DNA from: Branchiostoma belcheri
Lineage: Eukaryota; Chordata; Leptocardii; Amphioxiformes; Branchiostomatidae
Direction: 5' to 3'
Assembly: GCF_001625305.1 (NCBI RefSeq)
Contig: NW_017803880.1
Coordinates: forward strand, 133,774-197,773
Length of the DNA stretch: 64,000 nt
Shown: positions 44,417 through 56,340 of the stretch, in pieces
Layout of the letters: every line of letters starts with the position of its first letter
How positions within the stretch are numbered: position 1 is the first letter of the stretch
Position numbers and translations under genes: made by a program
The notes under the pieces: model-generated
Told to the model about the DNA's origin: nothing
What the model saw: only the letters and a program-made list of their open reading frames with translations
Databases searched by the model: none

Positions 44417-44839
44417 ATGGCTCTTCAAAGGCTCCAACTACTTTGGCGGTGGGATGAGAAAAATCCAATGTTTTATGCGTCAACAGATGGTGACAATAGC
44501 AGGTATAAGCAATGGGCGGATGCAAGTATGTACTTCGCTGTGATTTTTCTAGTTGTACTGTATAATGTTTGTAATATATGGATCACAGAAGCAGCTGAAA
44601 TGCTGCCGCGTGCACCACATGTATTGCCGTTACAATCTGAGGGAAAAAAAGAAAGGTCATGGGTGGATGTTCTTGGTCGATCAGTCAACTTACGACCAGA
44701 TGCTGCATCCAGCAAACTTAGACATGCAAGCAGATGCAGGTATCCTACTCGGTATCAGTTAAATCCACATGGTTTAGTACGTGCTTCATTCTCATCTGGC
44801 TACAACCGTTTGTGTGAGGAGTTGAGAAGGCGACACTAG
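44417..44839 (+). CDS. unrecognised 140-codon ORF
   Basis: The longest clean ORF in 44-48 kb. It has one hydrophobic stretch (YFAVIFLVVLYNVCNIWI, about residues 38-55) and an Arg-rich end. A neighbouring frame is also open. No domain is recognised and no conserved neighbour is known, so it may be chance. Confidence 0.2.
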   Translation: MALQRLQLLWRWDEKNPMFYASTDGDNSRYKQWADASMYFAVIFLVVLYNVCNIWITEAAEMLPRAPHVLPLQSEGKKERSWVDVLGRSVNLRPDAASSKLRHASRCRYPTRYQLNPHGLVRASFSSGYNRLCEELRRRH

Positions 44840-44970
44840 TCCCCAAACCACATAGGAGAACCATCATGTATTTTAAGGCTGTGTTTTTTTCGTGTGTTAT
44901 TGTGTGACAGTGTTATTTTGTATTGATGTAGTACAAGACGTATACTGCCTCTACGGACTGTGGCTACGGG

Positions 44971-45018
44971 AGTGAGTGAGTGAGTGCGTGAGTGAGTGCG
45001 TGAGTGAGCGAGTAAGTA
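44971..45018. repeat. (GAGT)n microsatellite
   Basis: gagtgagtgagtgcgtgag and similar steps over about 45 bases. Confidence 0.9.
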
Positions 45019-45453
45019 GCTGAGATGTCAAGCTAAATTGTGGATCCCAAGGAAACCACATGTAACGTGTGTGGACGGGCTGATCTGGCAAGAATATGTC
45101 ACATCATCCACGTAAGGGCACACGAGTAACGTCTTCGTTGGAAACGACGTACTGCCTTAGCAAGAATTTCCAATGATTTTCATCTTCCTGAAGAGAAATT
45201 CAAAGACGTAGACGTAGAAGACGTAGAAAACTGACTCTGCTTGGATGACTCTGACAGCAGGTCTAATTCTAGAGTGTTGGAAAGCTGAATGCCTGGAGCT
45301 GCCGCTTGCTGTGATGGGTTGATTGGCCCTAAGTGCCACTAACATCTGCCCTTTGAAGTGTGCTAATTGCACCAAAGCTGTGGTAGATTGTGCTTAAGGC
45401 ATGGAAAGTTCCAGATATATGTACATGCACGCGTGAATATTGGTTTAAATATC

Positions 45454-45559
45454 TAATCTCCAAGCAGATCTTTCGGTGGCAAGACAGTATCCATTGACCA
45501 GAGGAGTGTCCATTAGCCACCGATATTGTCTTGCCACCGAAAGATCTGCTCGGAGATTA
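45454..45559. mobile_element. small foldback element
   Basis: Arms of about 37 bases: left TAATCTCCAAGCAGATCTTT then CGGTGGCAAGACA; right the reverse complement with two mismatches. The tip CTCCAAGCAGA is the same as in the foldback at 39525-39719. Confidence 0.85.
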
Positions 45560-46674
45560 TTAAATATCTACATCTAAAGCTCTGTGTGTGACATCCGCGC
45601 TGCCGGCAGAAAAGAAAAGGGACCGCTGCTGAGAATTTTACCACCGTGGAAGAGCGGTAACTTCACAGGAGCTTGTCTCACCCATTCTACATCTAACAAA
45701 CGGCTCCAGGTCTGCAAATTAAATGCGTGATGTTATGGACATGTCGACGGCGCTTGACAAGTCGCGTGCGCTGTCGTGCTGAGCTCTGATCTGCTTTGAA
45801 CAACGGATGTACAATTTTGCATATTTGCTAACGAGGAAGCCCATTACAACTTAGTGCCAGCATCATCCTCTCTGATGAGGCCCAGGCAAAAATGAAGAGA
45901 TCAAACAATTCATACAGTTTAATAATGCAAAAACTGGAACAAGCAATGTATCAGGACCAGGGATGTCTCCAGCACCCATCCCGTCGTTTGCTTCTGAGGA
46001 AGGGACACATGTTTGGTTAAATTTACTCAATAAAATGCTGTTTTTGATAATGCATCAATTATCGCTTCAGATGCTTTAAAATTAAGATGACAGATTATCC
46101 CTAAAGTCGGATCTTGCCAGTGGTTGACCCAAAAATGTTGGAGTCATGTTTGTACTAGGGTCGGTCTGGAAAAACAACATTTCTTTTCATAGGTCTGAGC
46201 TGATACTATCCTTATATGCAACACCTTCATAATCATGCACGTATAGTGCACGTATAATGGGCCTAATTAATGACAAAAAATGAATATGATTCATCTTCAA
46301 TGATCATTTGTACCACTAGTATTTTATCATCGTCATCACCGGATGCCATTTTGGGATTGTACATGTACTAGTTCGTGGAAACCAAAAGTGTCTAGTGATG
46401 TTTTTTGCGCAGTTTTGCCATGTTCAGTTGGTAACGCTAAAAGTTAACGGTAGCATGAGGCGTCCGTACAAAATCTTACCATCACCAGTAAGCCCGCACG
46501 GCACTGTGAATGATTACAAAAGATGATCTATGCGGCTCATCCAGACCACAGCTGTGTCGTAAGAGCCACAATACTTCAGCCCCTGGAGACGTCCTTTATG
46601 TAAGACAACCATGTCCCAGGGGTGGTTGTTAGGCACGGTATTTGAGCTTTACATTCCCAAACGACTTACGGCAT
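45560..46674. other. no gene recognised
   Basis: AT-rich, with only short unsupported frames and no repeats noticed. Confidence 0.35.
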
Positions 46675-46905
46675 GTGGCATAATATGGCCATATTGGTTT
46701 TCAGTTTATCCAGACAAAATGTAATACTTTCTTTATTTACAACACTGAAAAAAGTTTGCATAGTAAAACTGAATTAAGTTGTAATGTGGCGTAATACGGC
46801 CATATTGTTTTTCAGGTTATCCAAACAAAAGGTAATACTTTCTTTATTTACAACACTGAAAGTATTGTAAAAAAACGTGTGCCTAGTAAAACTGAATCAA
46901 GCTCC
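46675..46905. repeat. 111-bp tandem duplication
   Basis: GTGGCATAATATGGCCATAT at 46675 and GTGGCGTAATACGGCCATAT at 46786, each followed by TAATACTTTCTTTATTTACA and TAGTAAAACTGAAT. Confidence 0.9.
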
Positions 46906-48021
46906 ATTCCATGATATGAAAGAGTGTCTCGCTAGTTCCATGCGGTAACAATAAACCTTTATGACCTATATATTTTGTCGAGTGTCCTATCGCGTATATG
47001 ATATGAAGCAGCACTCACAATATTGTGTTGTGAAACGCCGATTTAACAATGGAGAGACTAGAGCTATACCTATACGATTTAGAGTCTCTTTTAGATAGGT
47101 CTTTATGAAATTGTATCTGAAATACACGTGCCTAGCTTTTTATGGGGTGCTTGGGATAGGCCAACATGATTTGCTTTTACATGGGGAAAATTTGAAATGT
47201 CCTCCACACTTTTACATTACGTAAACAACAGTATCTTCTAAAACATGCTGAATTGTTAGAGCTATTGTGTGATGATATTTTTGAATACCAATTCGTCTTT
47301 CGTTTTGGACACAGTGTTATTGAAATATATAGAATATAAAATATATAGTTTTTTTTCTAAATTTTTTACTAGTTTTAGTAGAATCAGATTGAGCCACGAC
47401 CTTCCCCCTTTCCCACATTAAAAGCAAAGCTCTTCCAAGAATTCGTGTCTTTTGTATGGCCCACGAGTGATGCATGGTATCAATTTGTACCGCATTCACC
47501 ACTTCAAACCATTTTCCGCTTGGTCTGAACACATCAAATGTAAAAGTCAAGTACCTTTTTGTGCACTACACGCTCCAGCGCACTCCATTTTACCGCCTAC
47601 AATGTGCCGAATTTGCTACTTAATCTTTTGCACAATGTGGGCGGATACGGAACCATCCAATATGCCAACTCTTGTCTGATTGTAAATTTCAGAAAATGGA
47701 CAAGAAGAGACAAGGATGAACAGAGCATGGACGGACTATATTTTACTGTTCAAAGACTGTTTTTATCCTGCCTGTAATTTGTGTAAATCTGATATTTTAA
47801 ATGAACGACCTTTTCACGTATCTTATATTAATAATTAATGACGTATAACTATTTTAATGTGTGCTAACTTTTTAATAATCAATTATGTAATTGTCAGAGC
47901 AATTCAGGTCCCAATTACATGGAACCTGCCATTCTGAACAAGTGACGAATGCATGACGAATAAACCATTATTATTATGTTACAATGAGCTATTTCCTGGC
48001 CTAGATGCCATCCCCTTGTCA
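46906..48021. other. repeat-like sequence without a recognised gene
   Basis: 47648-47710 resembles 48040-48105 (ccaatatgccaactct.. and ..atggacaa.aagagaca). 47930-47990 ends with aataaaccattattattat, a LINE-like 3' tail. Confidence 0.4.
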
Positions 48022-48332
48022 ACATACGCATTTAAAAGCCCTCCAATATGCCAACTCTAGCTTGCTTGCAATCTTTGGGAATGGACAACAAGAGACAGAT
48101 TGAGCATTTTCCTCGATAGAGCTCCAGGGGTAGACTTCCTCTGGCCACCACGATGGCGTCGACTCCGGCTTTCCCCAGCCCGGTTGACCGCGCCCAGTCA
48201 GCAGTTTTGTGTAGCAGGGGATGAGTTCTCTCATCTGCTCGTTGTTCAGTTGGTTCCACCGCACGTCGGGGAGCGGTAGAACAAGTCGTGTAGAGGAAGA
48301 CTCAACACGCTGCGTCTCCTCAGGCTCCGAAT
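48022..48332 (-). CDS. exon with WGKPE..PSWWPEEV motif, unknown family
   Basis: Minus strand, after a good acceptor (48333-48334). Reads SEPEETQRVESSSTRLVLPL, then WNQLNNEQMRELIPCYTKLL, GWGKPESTPSWWPEEVYPW, and runs to a stop near 48019. The Trp-rich motif looks conserved and I associate it with uncharacterised invertebrate DNA-binding-like proteins, but I cannot name the family. It is opposite to the KDZ pseudogene that starts at 48808. Confidence 0.45.
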
Positions 48333-48559
48333 CTGGATAAAGAAGATAAACAAGATTTTTAATGTATGACAATTATATCCAATGTAGCAATATTGCCATT
48401 TTTCATTGTGTTCGTCTATTTCTATGGTCTTATCCAATTTGTCTCTAAATAGCGCAAAGTTTGGTTTCATGTTTTTTTAAAATAAAACATACTGTACTTA
48501 GCGATACGGATACTTGTTTCGTACAACCAGGCCAGATACAGAATTGTTTCCAAATTTTT

Positions 48560-48650
48560 TAAACATCTACAAGTATAGACGTAAATGTTCAATCGTGTGT
48601 TTTTCTTTGCAATTGTTACATTGGTCAATCCTTCCCAAGTCGATACATGG
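48560..48650 (-). mobile_element. L1/Tx1-type LINE scrap
   Basis: The minus strand reads CNNCKEKHTIEH, matching the cysteine motif of the LINE at 59142-59456. Confidence 0.5.
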
Positions 48651-48807
48651 CCTGTTCGATACGCAAAGTCGTTCGATGCAAAGTCGTTTTGAATTCGATA
48701 TACACGTATTTAGGGTCCCGGTAAAAACGCCGAGCGATCAATGGGCATAGTAAACATTGATAATGATAATGATCGCTTTAACCAACATTATTTTTGTTCT
48801 TCTTCAG

Positions 48808-51800
48808 CCTCCCTGGGGAATTCGATCAGGCGTTTGCTTACGCACGAAACGTCAGACTGAATCAGCGTTGTTTCAAGCTTCCCCTGGACGGTTGCTATGC
48901 CTATCCAGACTGGAGTGAGAAGGAGAGGCATCTTCTGCGAAACTTCGTCCTCGTGGAAGCGAAACGCATCTGCACGGAGCGTGAAGAGGACTCCGGAGTT
49001 CTCTACATGTGCAACTGTGCAAGTGCAGAACGTAACCGTGACCGTTTAGTTCACATGGACAACATAGTAAGTATTTTTTCCAAACTATATAGTTAAAGGC
49101 AATACTCAAACAGGTACAATGTATGACCAGTAATCAAAGTGTAAAATAATTAAGTGTAGAAGTCGTTATCACATGGGCTACACCAGTTTAATATAATATA
49201 GTTGAATCTGCGTTCGTTATATAGTAGCTGAATATATGAATGATTATAATGCTCTGACTCAACGGTTAGAGGCAAAAAAGGTCGTTTTAAAATGTAGATA
49301 TATGACTTTAACATCAAACTACAATCCAGCGTTATCATAACAATTTTCAGGTGGAGGACCCATCGGACTTGCAGCTGCGAGAGGAGACCAACTACTGCCT
49401 TCACGCTAAGGCGGCTGCACAGCTCAACCTCCAACCGTTTGATGACGATGAGGACGCGGACAGTGTGCAACAGATAGCAACAGTGCCGTTTCTTGCTGCT
49501 GTGCATGACGGGGATAGATATGGTTAGTTTAAAAGTAGATAAACAATCGATTTTTCAGATCATTCAGAGTTATTCGTGATGCTAAACTTGAGTTGAATTG
49601 AGACTGTTGAATTAGCTGTTTATATCCCACAGTACATCATTGTCTGTATCTGATCGGCCGTCTTGTCTGATTTTAGGTTTGCTGAAGCGTGTTGGACGTG
49701 CTGGCAAGTTAACTTGTCAGCAATGTCCCTACCAACGGCACAGCTGTGGCCATGTCCAATTCTACAATGACTGGTGCAAGGAGAGGAATGTGGAACCGGA
49801 GGTAGTTCTCCAACTTGCGTCCGAATCAACAGAAGAATTCGAGAGCATCTCGTTCACCCCTATTCCCTACCCCTGGCCGGCGGAGATGAAAGAGACGTAT
49901 GAGAGGTAAGTACATTATACCAACTTATAAGGTCTATTTAAACCAGAATAAGTAACTAAATAAATTGACTAGGTTATGTACATAATATGTATCTCAATAC
50001 AAGTATTGTCCAGATAATCCTGAGGCTTTGTGGTAGATAGATGCTCAAAACATTATGCTAGGACCAATTTTATGCCCAAAATTGCCATGTTATACTGTTG
50101 CACTTTTAAACATGTTCAGACCATCGTGCTGATACCGTGTATTCCATAAACCTTGCGAAACAAAACATTGCTTTGTGTTTCCAGCCTAGCGGAACCATGG
50201 TAACAGCTGGGATGGAAGGGATCCGATCGAACAGGGATGGGTGAGCCATGGCCAAGTTCACATCCACATGGAGGAGCTGACTATAACGACCTACAAGATC
50301 GCCGACGGCAGCGAGGTCAATCGAGTGGCGTGCTACAGACCGACTGTCGGAGGTTGTTCCTGCCGCCGAGAGTACGACGGGCGAGATGACCTTCTGCATA
50401 ACTTGGACAAGTAAGAATATTTCGTATGGTGCTCCATAAGGTGCCTTAAATAACCATTGGTCTTAACTACTAGTACAAATATATTTGTATTATCATACAT
50501 GACACGCGAAATTACATGTATCGTAGTACTATTTTGTTGTACCTGGTACCTGTTGTACACCATATTACCATATTCTAAGTTGGGTGACTGTCTTTTCTTC
50601 CAGAAACATGTTCTATTTCGGGTTTCTCCTGAAATACATGCATGATATGGTCTACGCCAGGAAACCCCTGAAAGCTGCCGAGAGAAGTGCCAACAAGACT
50701 CGGCAGACGGCAACAACCCAGTCACCGCTCAGCTACCGCCTGGTGAGGAAGGCTTGGAACTCTTGGGCTAGACGGCTTGCCATACCTTGGAATGACGTAT
50801 GTGTGCATTCTTATTTCATGAATATTTTAATCACTTTATATCCGGATAATCTTAACATTTCATAGAAAGGAATATATCCAATTACATTCAAAAGTGTATA
50901 AAGTACTCGTATTATTGACTTTTTACTTCATGTAGCTATACTCTTTATTGCAACTTCATACCCGAGCTGCTGACAAGGACAAACTGACAAGGGCAATGAG
51001 TACAGAATGTATTGAATGTATCGTATAAAGCCATGTGCTAACAATCAAGTGCTAAGGTTCTGACAATGTGACATAACCAGTTTTTCTTGTTGCTATTTAC
51101 CATATCGTGTCATGTGTTGAGACAATAGGACATCTACTTGTAAAAGATGTGAAATCTAGTTGTCTTAGCCAATACTTAGTAAACTAAAACATCGACATCC
51201 ATAGAAGAAATAAATAAACAAGAAATGAATGCATAAATAGATAAACATTCACAATTTGTCTACTGCAGGTTTTCTGTTGTCCTGTGTGCGGCCCAGAACC
51301 GACGACTGTGGTCTGTGACGGCACGGCGATTGGGTCCCGCCGGGATTTTCTGCCCTCCACCACGGAAGCTACAGAGGACAACGACGACACGAGTCCAAAG
51401 GTTGCCGGATCCAGCCATGCGGATAGGGTCTTCGTGAAGACAAAACAAGCCAGAGACCTTCTGTTACGCCTTAGTGGAGAGAAGAGGGGACAGAAGGCCG
51501 GCATTTAAAACGGACTTTCAGAAAGGGAACTTTCTAACCCTGTCTCCCTCCTGGACAAAGAAGGCCACCGTGAACTGTGTAGGGTAGTGAAGCGGCTGAG
51601 ATCGGAGGGGGGCGGCCGGGTCGCTCCGACAACCTACCGTAAGATCTTGTCAGAATTGGCCAAGAACTCACCCGTCTGTGGAATCGTGCAGACTGGAGAA
51701 GATGTGGAGGCGGTAGAGCTGATTAGGAGGCTGGGTATAAGGGGAAATCGGGTTAACGACTTGTGCTGACTCCACAGCAAGACTTCAGAAATCAGCTCCA

Positions 51801-52523
51801 GTCATCTTCAGCAGCCTCCGTGACATCACCAAAGGAGGAGGGGACATCCCAGATGACATCAAAGGGCTACTTCTTCGTGTCCACAACGTCATGGACAAGA
51901 CATTCAACAACGTCGCCATGCCGCCAACAAGTGCCTACCCCCCACCCCCCGTGCCATCCAATCTGTCGTTCTTCCCGGGCTTGAGTCAGCACACGGGACT
52001 TCCCAGGTACGAGGCTGACACGAAGTCCAACGGTAGCCAAGGCAGCTGCAGGAAGGAATCCTACGGTCATCCGTCACTCACCCCGGGTATTTTTACAATG
52101 TTTTGTCGCCATGGTGTTTGTTACGGATTTGATTGTATGACTAGTTGTGAGTCACCACGCCATCCCTTTCAAATTTTCCGTACTAGGTTCAGCAGGGCTC
52201 CAAATGTCATTGTATATGATAATGCATGCAAGTTGCACCAATATGCATTGAATAGGGAGCCTCATTTCTTCCGTAGCACTCAGTTTCTGGTAGATCGCTT
52301 CCATTTCCGAGGACATATTGGCTGTTCCCTGGGATATTGCATGGATGAGTACAAACAGTCTGTTGACATCGCGGCATCCATCAATTCCCAGGTGAACGAG
52401 CAAGCCAATTCTGGACTCATCCGCATCCAGCCTCAGCTTTCCTATATGACCCCCTCCAACTTTGTTTTCCACGCTTCACTCTTCCTTGCTATCCGCAACT
52501 TTGATGCTATCTCTAAACTCTAA
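48808..52523 (+). pseudogene. second KDZ transposase, different subfamily, disrupted
   Basis: Exons: 48808-49066, 49351-49522, 49677-49905, 50185-50410, 50604-50796 and a large 51269-52523. Motifs in order: KLTCQQCPYQRHSCGHVQFY; CYRPTVGGCSCRREYDGRDD; NMFYFGFLLKYMHDM; AWNSWARRLAIPWNDV; FCCPVCGPEPTTVVCDGTA; GIFTMFCRHGVCYGFDCMTS; CESPRHPFQIFRTRFSRAP; VIVYDNACKLHQYALN; FLVDRFHFRGHIGCSLGYC; INSQVNEQAN. This is the KDZ catalytic order (YDNACKLH, VDRFHF.GH, then an E-Q pair), but the subfamily is clearly not that of 31522-36003. Lesions: the start of exon 50185 is out of phase with the previous exon; TAA at 51506-51508; a frameshift near 51765. The 5' start was not found. The C-terminal end ISKL plus stop is complete. 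Confidence 0.8.
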
Positions 52524-53130
52524 AATGACTGATAAATAAGCTCCTCTCTTTTATCGGGCTTCCTATGAAATGACATACTTGCAACTTCATGTTTAACGCT
52601 GTATATATGACTTACCAATAGTAAGAATAGTAAAAGAGCTTTTGCCCGGCATGTTTGTGCCGAAACACAATTGTTGATAGTGTTTTCCTTAATGCAAATG
52701 TGATACTATCAAATGCGTTATTGCAATTATTGTGTTTTTCTTTCCATTATTGTAATATTTTGCCATTGACAGAGAGAAAAGAGAGAGAGAAAGAGAGATG
52801 TTTGTTGTTGATATTTTTTTCAATGCAAATGTGACACTATCAACTGCATGATTGTAAACTTTGGTTTAACTTTTGTATTATCAATGAAATTCCCAAATGG
52901 TGTTTTCTCTTTCCATTGTTGTAATACTAGTATTTAGCCTTTGAGAGAAGCATAATTGTTGATGATATCTATCCTTAATGCAAATGTGGAGCCTGAAATG
53001 TGATGTTATCAAAACCTTGGTTTAACATCACGAGAGAGAGAGAGAAACGTCTTTGTTGATACAAGGAGGTTCAAAGAGATCCTTGGTTGATAACATTTTT
53101 TCTCAATGCAAATATGATAATATCATCAGG
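52524..53130 (+). repeat. four degenerate units with POU octamer sites
   Basis: A unit of about 130-160 bases (TTGTTGATA.. then ..AATGCAAATGTGATACTATC) occurs four times. The exact octamer ATGCAAAT is at 52692-52699, 52823-52830, 52978-52985 and 53106-53113. The array immediately follows the second KDZ gene and could be its subterminal array, though no matching 5' array was found. Confidence 0.75.
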
Positions 53131-53626
53131 TGCATTTACTTCTAATAAACAGTTACTTGTTAGTTTAACATGATGGACTGTTATTAGTAAGTTACTGTAA
53201 TTACTGATTTGATCGGAACGTCTGTATACGTATCGGCATTAAAAGCTTATTGCTACAGTTGGCACAGTCTCGTCAGGATATTGTACCAAGGACATTCAGC
53301 CATACATCTCAGCGTAAAAGATCATGTCAGTTATTAATGTAACACATTATTTCTCAAGTATATGTCAAACTTCGTTCTGCCAGTAAATGCAAAATAACAG
53401 AAAACACTGGTTGGAGTTTTCTGAGGCCTGTAGACAAAGGGCTTGCTCTGCCCCACGCTACCGGAAACGCCAATGCATTCTGGGGCGTCATTCTGTAGGA
53501 AACTTGGACAGAAAAGTTTGTGGTTACGCTGTGTTTATGAAATATACTGGCACAATAATCGCCCAATAAGTAACAAAAATTACCACAGTGAAAATTAAGT
53601 TCTAGCCGTAGAATTGACCACTTTTG
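53131..53626. other. no gene recognised
   Basis: Short open frames only; nothing structured. Confidence 0.35.
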
Positions 53627-53780
53627 GTAGTGAAATCCACGGCTTTTTCGGCACCGCGAGCGTTCTGACTAAGTCCGTGGATTTCATCACTAAGTAGTAA
53701 TATGTAAGTCGGAGGGGTCGTACAATCCGGGTGGTGGTGCGTGTGGTGCCGCATTCATATGCAAATGCACCACCACCCCT
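53627..53780. other. two adjacent hairpins
   Basis: First: TAGTGAAATCCACGG (about 53628) pairs with CCGTGGATTTCATCACTA (about 53679). Second: GGGTGGTGGTGC (about 53730) pairs with GCACCACCACCC (about 53767), with an ATGCAAAT octamer in the loop side. Confidence 0.8.
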
Positions 53781-53810
53781 AATGAGCCGAATAATTATGC
53801 AAAAATATGA

Positions 53811-53812
<2 letters not shown>

Positions 53813-53858
<46 letters not shown>

Positions 53859-54384
53859 GTGTNNNNNNNNNNNNNNNNNNNNNNNNNNNNNNNNNNNNNN
53901 NNNNNNNNNNNNNNNNNNNNNNNNNNNNNNNNNNNNNNNNNNNNNNNNNNNNNNNNNNNNNNNNNNNNNNNNNNNNNNNNNNNNNNNNNNNNNNNNNNNN
54001 NNNNNNNNNNNNNNNNNNNNNNNNNNNNNNNNNNNNNNNNNNNNNNNNNNNNNNNNNNNNNNNNNNNNNNNNNNNNNNNNNNNNNNNNNNNNNNNNNNNN
54101 NNNNNNNNNNNNNNNNNNNNNNNNNNNNNNNNNNNNNNNNNNNNNNNNNNNNNNNNNNNNNNNNNNNNNNNNNNNNNNNNNNNNNNNNNNNNNNNNNNNN
54201 NNNNNNNNNNNNNNNNNNNNNNNNNNNNNNNNNNNNNNNNNNNNNNNNNNNNNNNNNNNNNNNNNNNNNNNNNNNNNNNNNNNNNNNNNNNNNNNNNNNN
54301 NNNNNNNNNNNNNNNNNNNNNNNNNNNNNNNNNNNNNNNNNNNNNNNNNNNNNNNNNNNNNNNNNNNNNNNNNNNNNNNNNNNN
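53813..54384. repeat. (TA)n run and 522-base gap
   Basis: TA dinucleotides at 53815-53856, then N at 53863-54384. Frames through the N are meaningless. Confidence 0.95.
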
Positions 54385-54435
54385 CGCATACGTGTACGTA
54401 TGTGTCTATATATACATATATCGATATAACGTGTT

Positions 54436-54660
54436 GCTCCGGAGTAAAACATTACTCCGGAGTAAGTATTACTCCGTAAAATATTACTCCGGAGTAACTA
54501 TTACTCCGTTTTGGAGTAAAATGTTTACTCCGGAGTAAGTGTATTTGTAGCAAGTAAGTATATTTGTCACGGTGGTCTGTTACAGATATTATGTGTAGAT
54601 ATATCGTATGTTCATATACATGAACTTCGGAGTACATGTATGATTACTCCGGAGTAAGTG
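54436..54660. repeat. cluster of ACTCCGGAGT palindromes
   Basis: TTACTCCGGAGTAA, a 14-base perfect palindrome, occurs four times (about 54452, 54485, 54525, 54643), with half sites (TTACTCCG, GGAGTAA) between. It begins right after the gap, so the full cluster may be larger. Confidence 0.85.
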
Positions 54661-55231
54661 TTATAGTGGTAAATAACATACCTATTTTACGCATGTGTGT
54701 GCATCATGTGTGCATGTATACATCGACACAACGGCGCAAATATGACAGTGTGAATATTTTTACTTTGTTGTGCATTTGCGGGAATAGGTTTGTCATGTTT
54801 GTAGAAAATTTTACTCTGAAAAGGTGCAGTTTATCAAATGTATATCTCTAGGTGCTTTCTACACTTTTGTGTCGGCGTGATCTTGTTTAGTTATGCCACA
54901 AAGATCGCGCACGCATCGCGCCTCCTCCTTGTTTGATAGCGGAGATATTTGCCCTGTGCTGCCCGATGCTTGTTCCTGTCCCACAAAAGAATATTCATGA
55001 GGAGGATAATTTTCGTCCTTACACAACAAAGGCGACCGACCCGGACTGAAACCGTCATGCCCGGACCAAACACCGCCCTCTAAACCCCTTGCCAGCAATC
55101 GGCACCGTACGACATCAAAGGATGTCACTATCCCTGTACGGGTTGGGAGAATATGTTCATCGATCGTTGCATTTTGTTTCAATTGCCAAAGGCCCGATAA
55201 ACGTTTACCATGCTGATTTGTTACAGAGACG

Positions 55232-55290
55232 TATAAAAGGGTCGTTTCTTTCCGTATACAGTGCAGTGACGAGTAACAGCAACTAAGAAC
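55232..55290 (+). promoter_or_regulatory. possible core promoter with TATA box
   Basis: TATAAAAGG at 55232-55240 in GC-neutral context, followed about 30 bases later by cagtgcagtgacg. A second similar box (CATAAAAGGC) is near 55481. No gene is identified downstream, so the site may belong to a retroelement. Confidence 0.25.
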
Positions 55291-55959
55291 AAACCTGCAA
55301 ACGTGTATATCCTGATATCCTTGCTTCGGGAAAACCCCGGCGCCCCCTTTGTCGGCACCTTTTGTTCTCCGCTGTCATGTGCGGACTTGTCCCCACTGGG
55401 ACCGCTGAGTCAGGGAAAAGCTACGTCATCTATTGTTTGTATCAGAGCGTGTTCGGACTTGCCCCTGTGTCCGAGTACCCCATAAAAGGCGGCCAGCGAA
55501 GGCGAGAATTCAGTTCGTCGGCAGCTGCGGAACGGCAAGGATCACCACCTCTCTCTCCAGTGACCAGCACTTCAGCAAGTTGGACCGTCGTCGAAGTGGT
55601 GAGTTTCCCATCATCTTTTTTGTCTCTTTTAATGTCTTTTGATAGCAGTAGGAGACCGAGTGTTGACCACTGGGCGCAAGTCGCCCCTTGAGAGAAGAGG
55701 ATTATGCAGTTATTTGCCCTTTTGAACCGAACCCTTTTGTTCGACCAAGTGCAAGAATGTAGAGGTCCACGGCGGGATGCCGGTGAAATGTTTTTCTCAA
55801 ACAGTCAAAGATGAACTGTCTAGTTTTAATGGTTCACTTTGGACATGTATTTGGAAACTGTTAGGTAAGATAAAGATTACTAAAATGGGAGTGTACGCTT
55901 TCGTCAGAGATTATTTCATGGTTTTGTACTTTGTTATTAGAATAGTACTCCTTCAGTAG

Positions 55960-56340
55960 GGACCAAAAGGCGGAAGGGATCTTGTCAAAGGATGAGTTTA
56001 ACTATTTAAGGATATTATCTTTGTATTCATCAATGCTTACATTCATCAATGCTTACATTGATGAAAGTAAGTTGCTTTATATGTGATATTCCTTTCTATA
56101 CTGACGACATGTGTCTACTATGTCCAAGTCTGAAGGCCTTGCAGAAACTTGTGCATATTTGTGAAGAATGTGGCTTTCTTAATGATGAAGTTTTTAATGT
56201 AAACATTTCATGTTGTACGTATTTTCCAACTGCGGGTCTGTCGCCCTGCGACATTCTAGGTCATCTTTCTTTTTTGCCAGTTAGAAATTCGGCGACATTT
56301 CAAGTCAACCCTAAAACTGTAAGAGAAGGAAAACTCTAAA
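55960..56340 (+). mobile_element. LINE reverse transcriptase fragment with YTDD box
   Basis: CDIPFYTDDMCLLCPSLKAL followed by QKLVHICEECGFLND matches the active-site region of non-LTR reverse transcriptases (YADD then LLxPS, LQ, C). Just upstream RKGILSK recalls the RQGGILSP motif in another frame. Ends at 56339. Confidence 0.65.

Noticed and set aside
53595..54538. Very long ORFs across 53.6-54.5 kb on both strands
   Set aside because: They consist mainly of N and TA repeats.
55190..55960. Possible LTR with TATA boxes
   Set aside because: No matching second LTR, primer-binding site or polypurine tract could be found; kept only as a weak promoter note.
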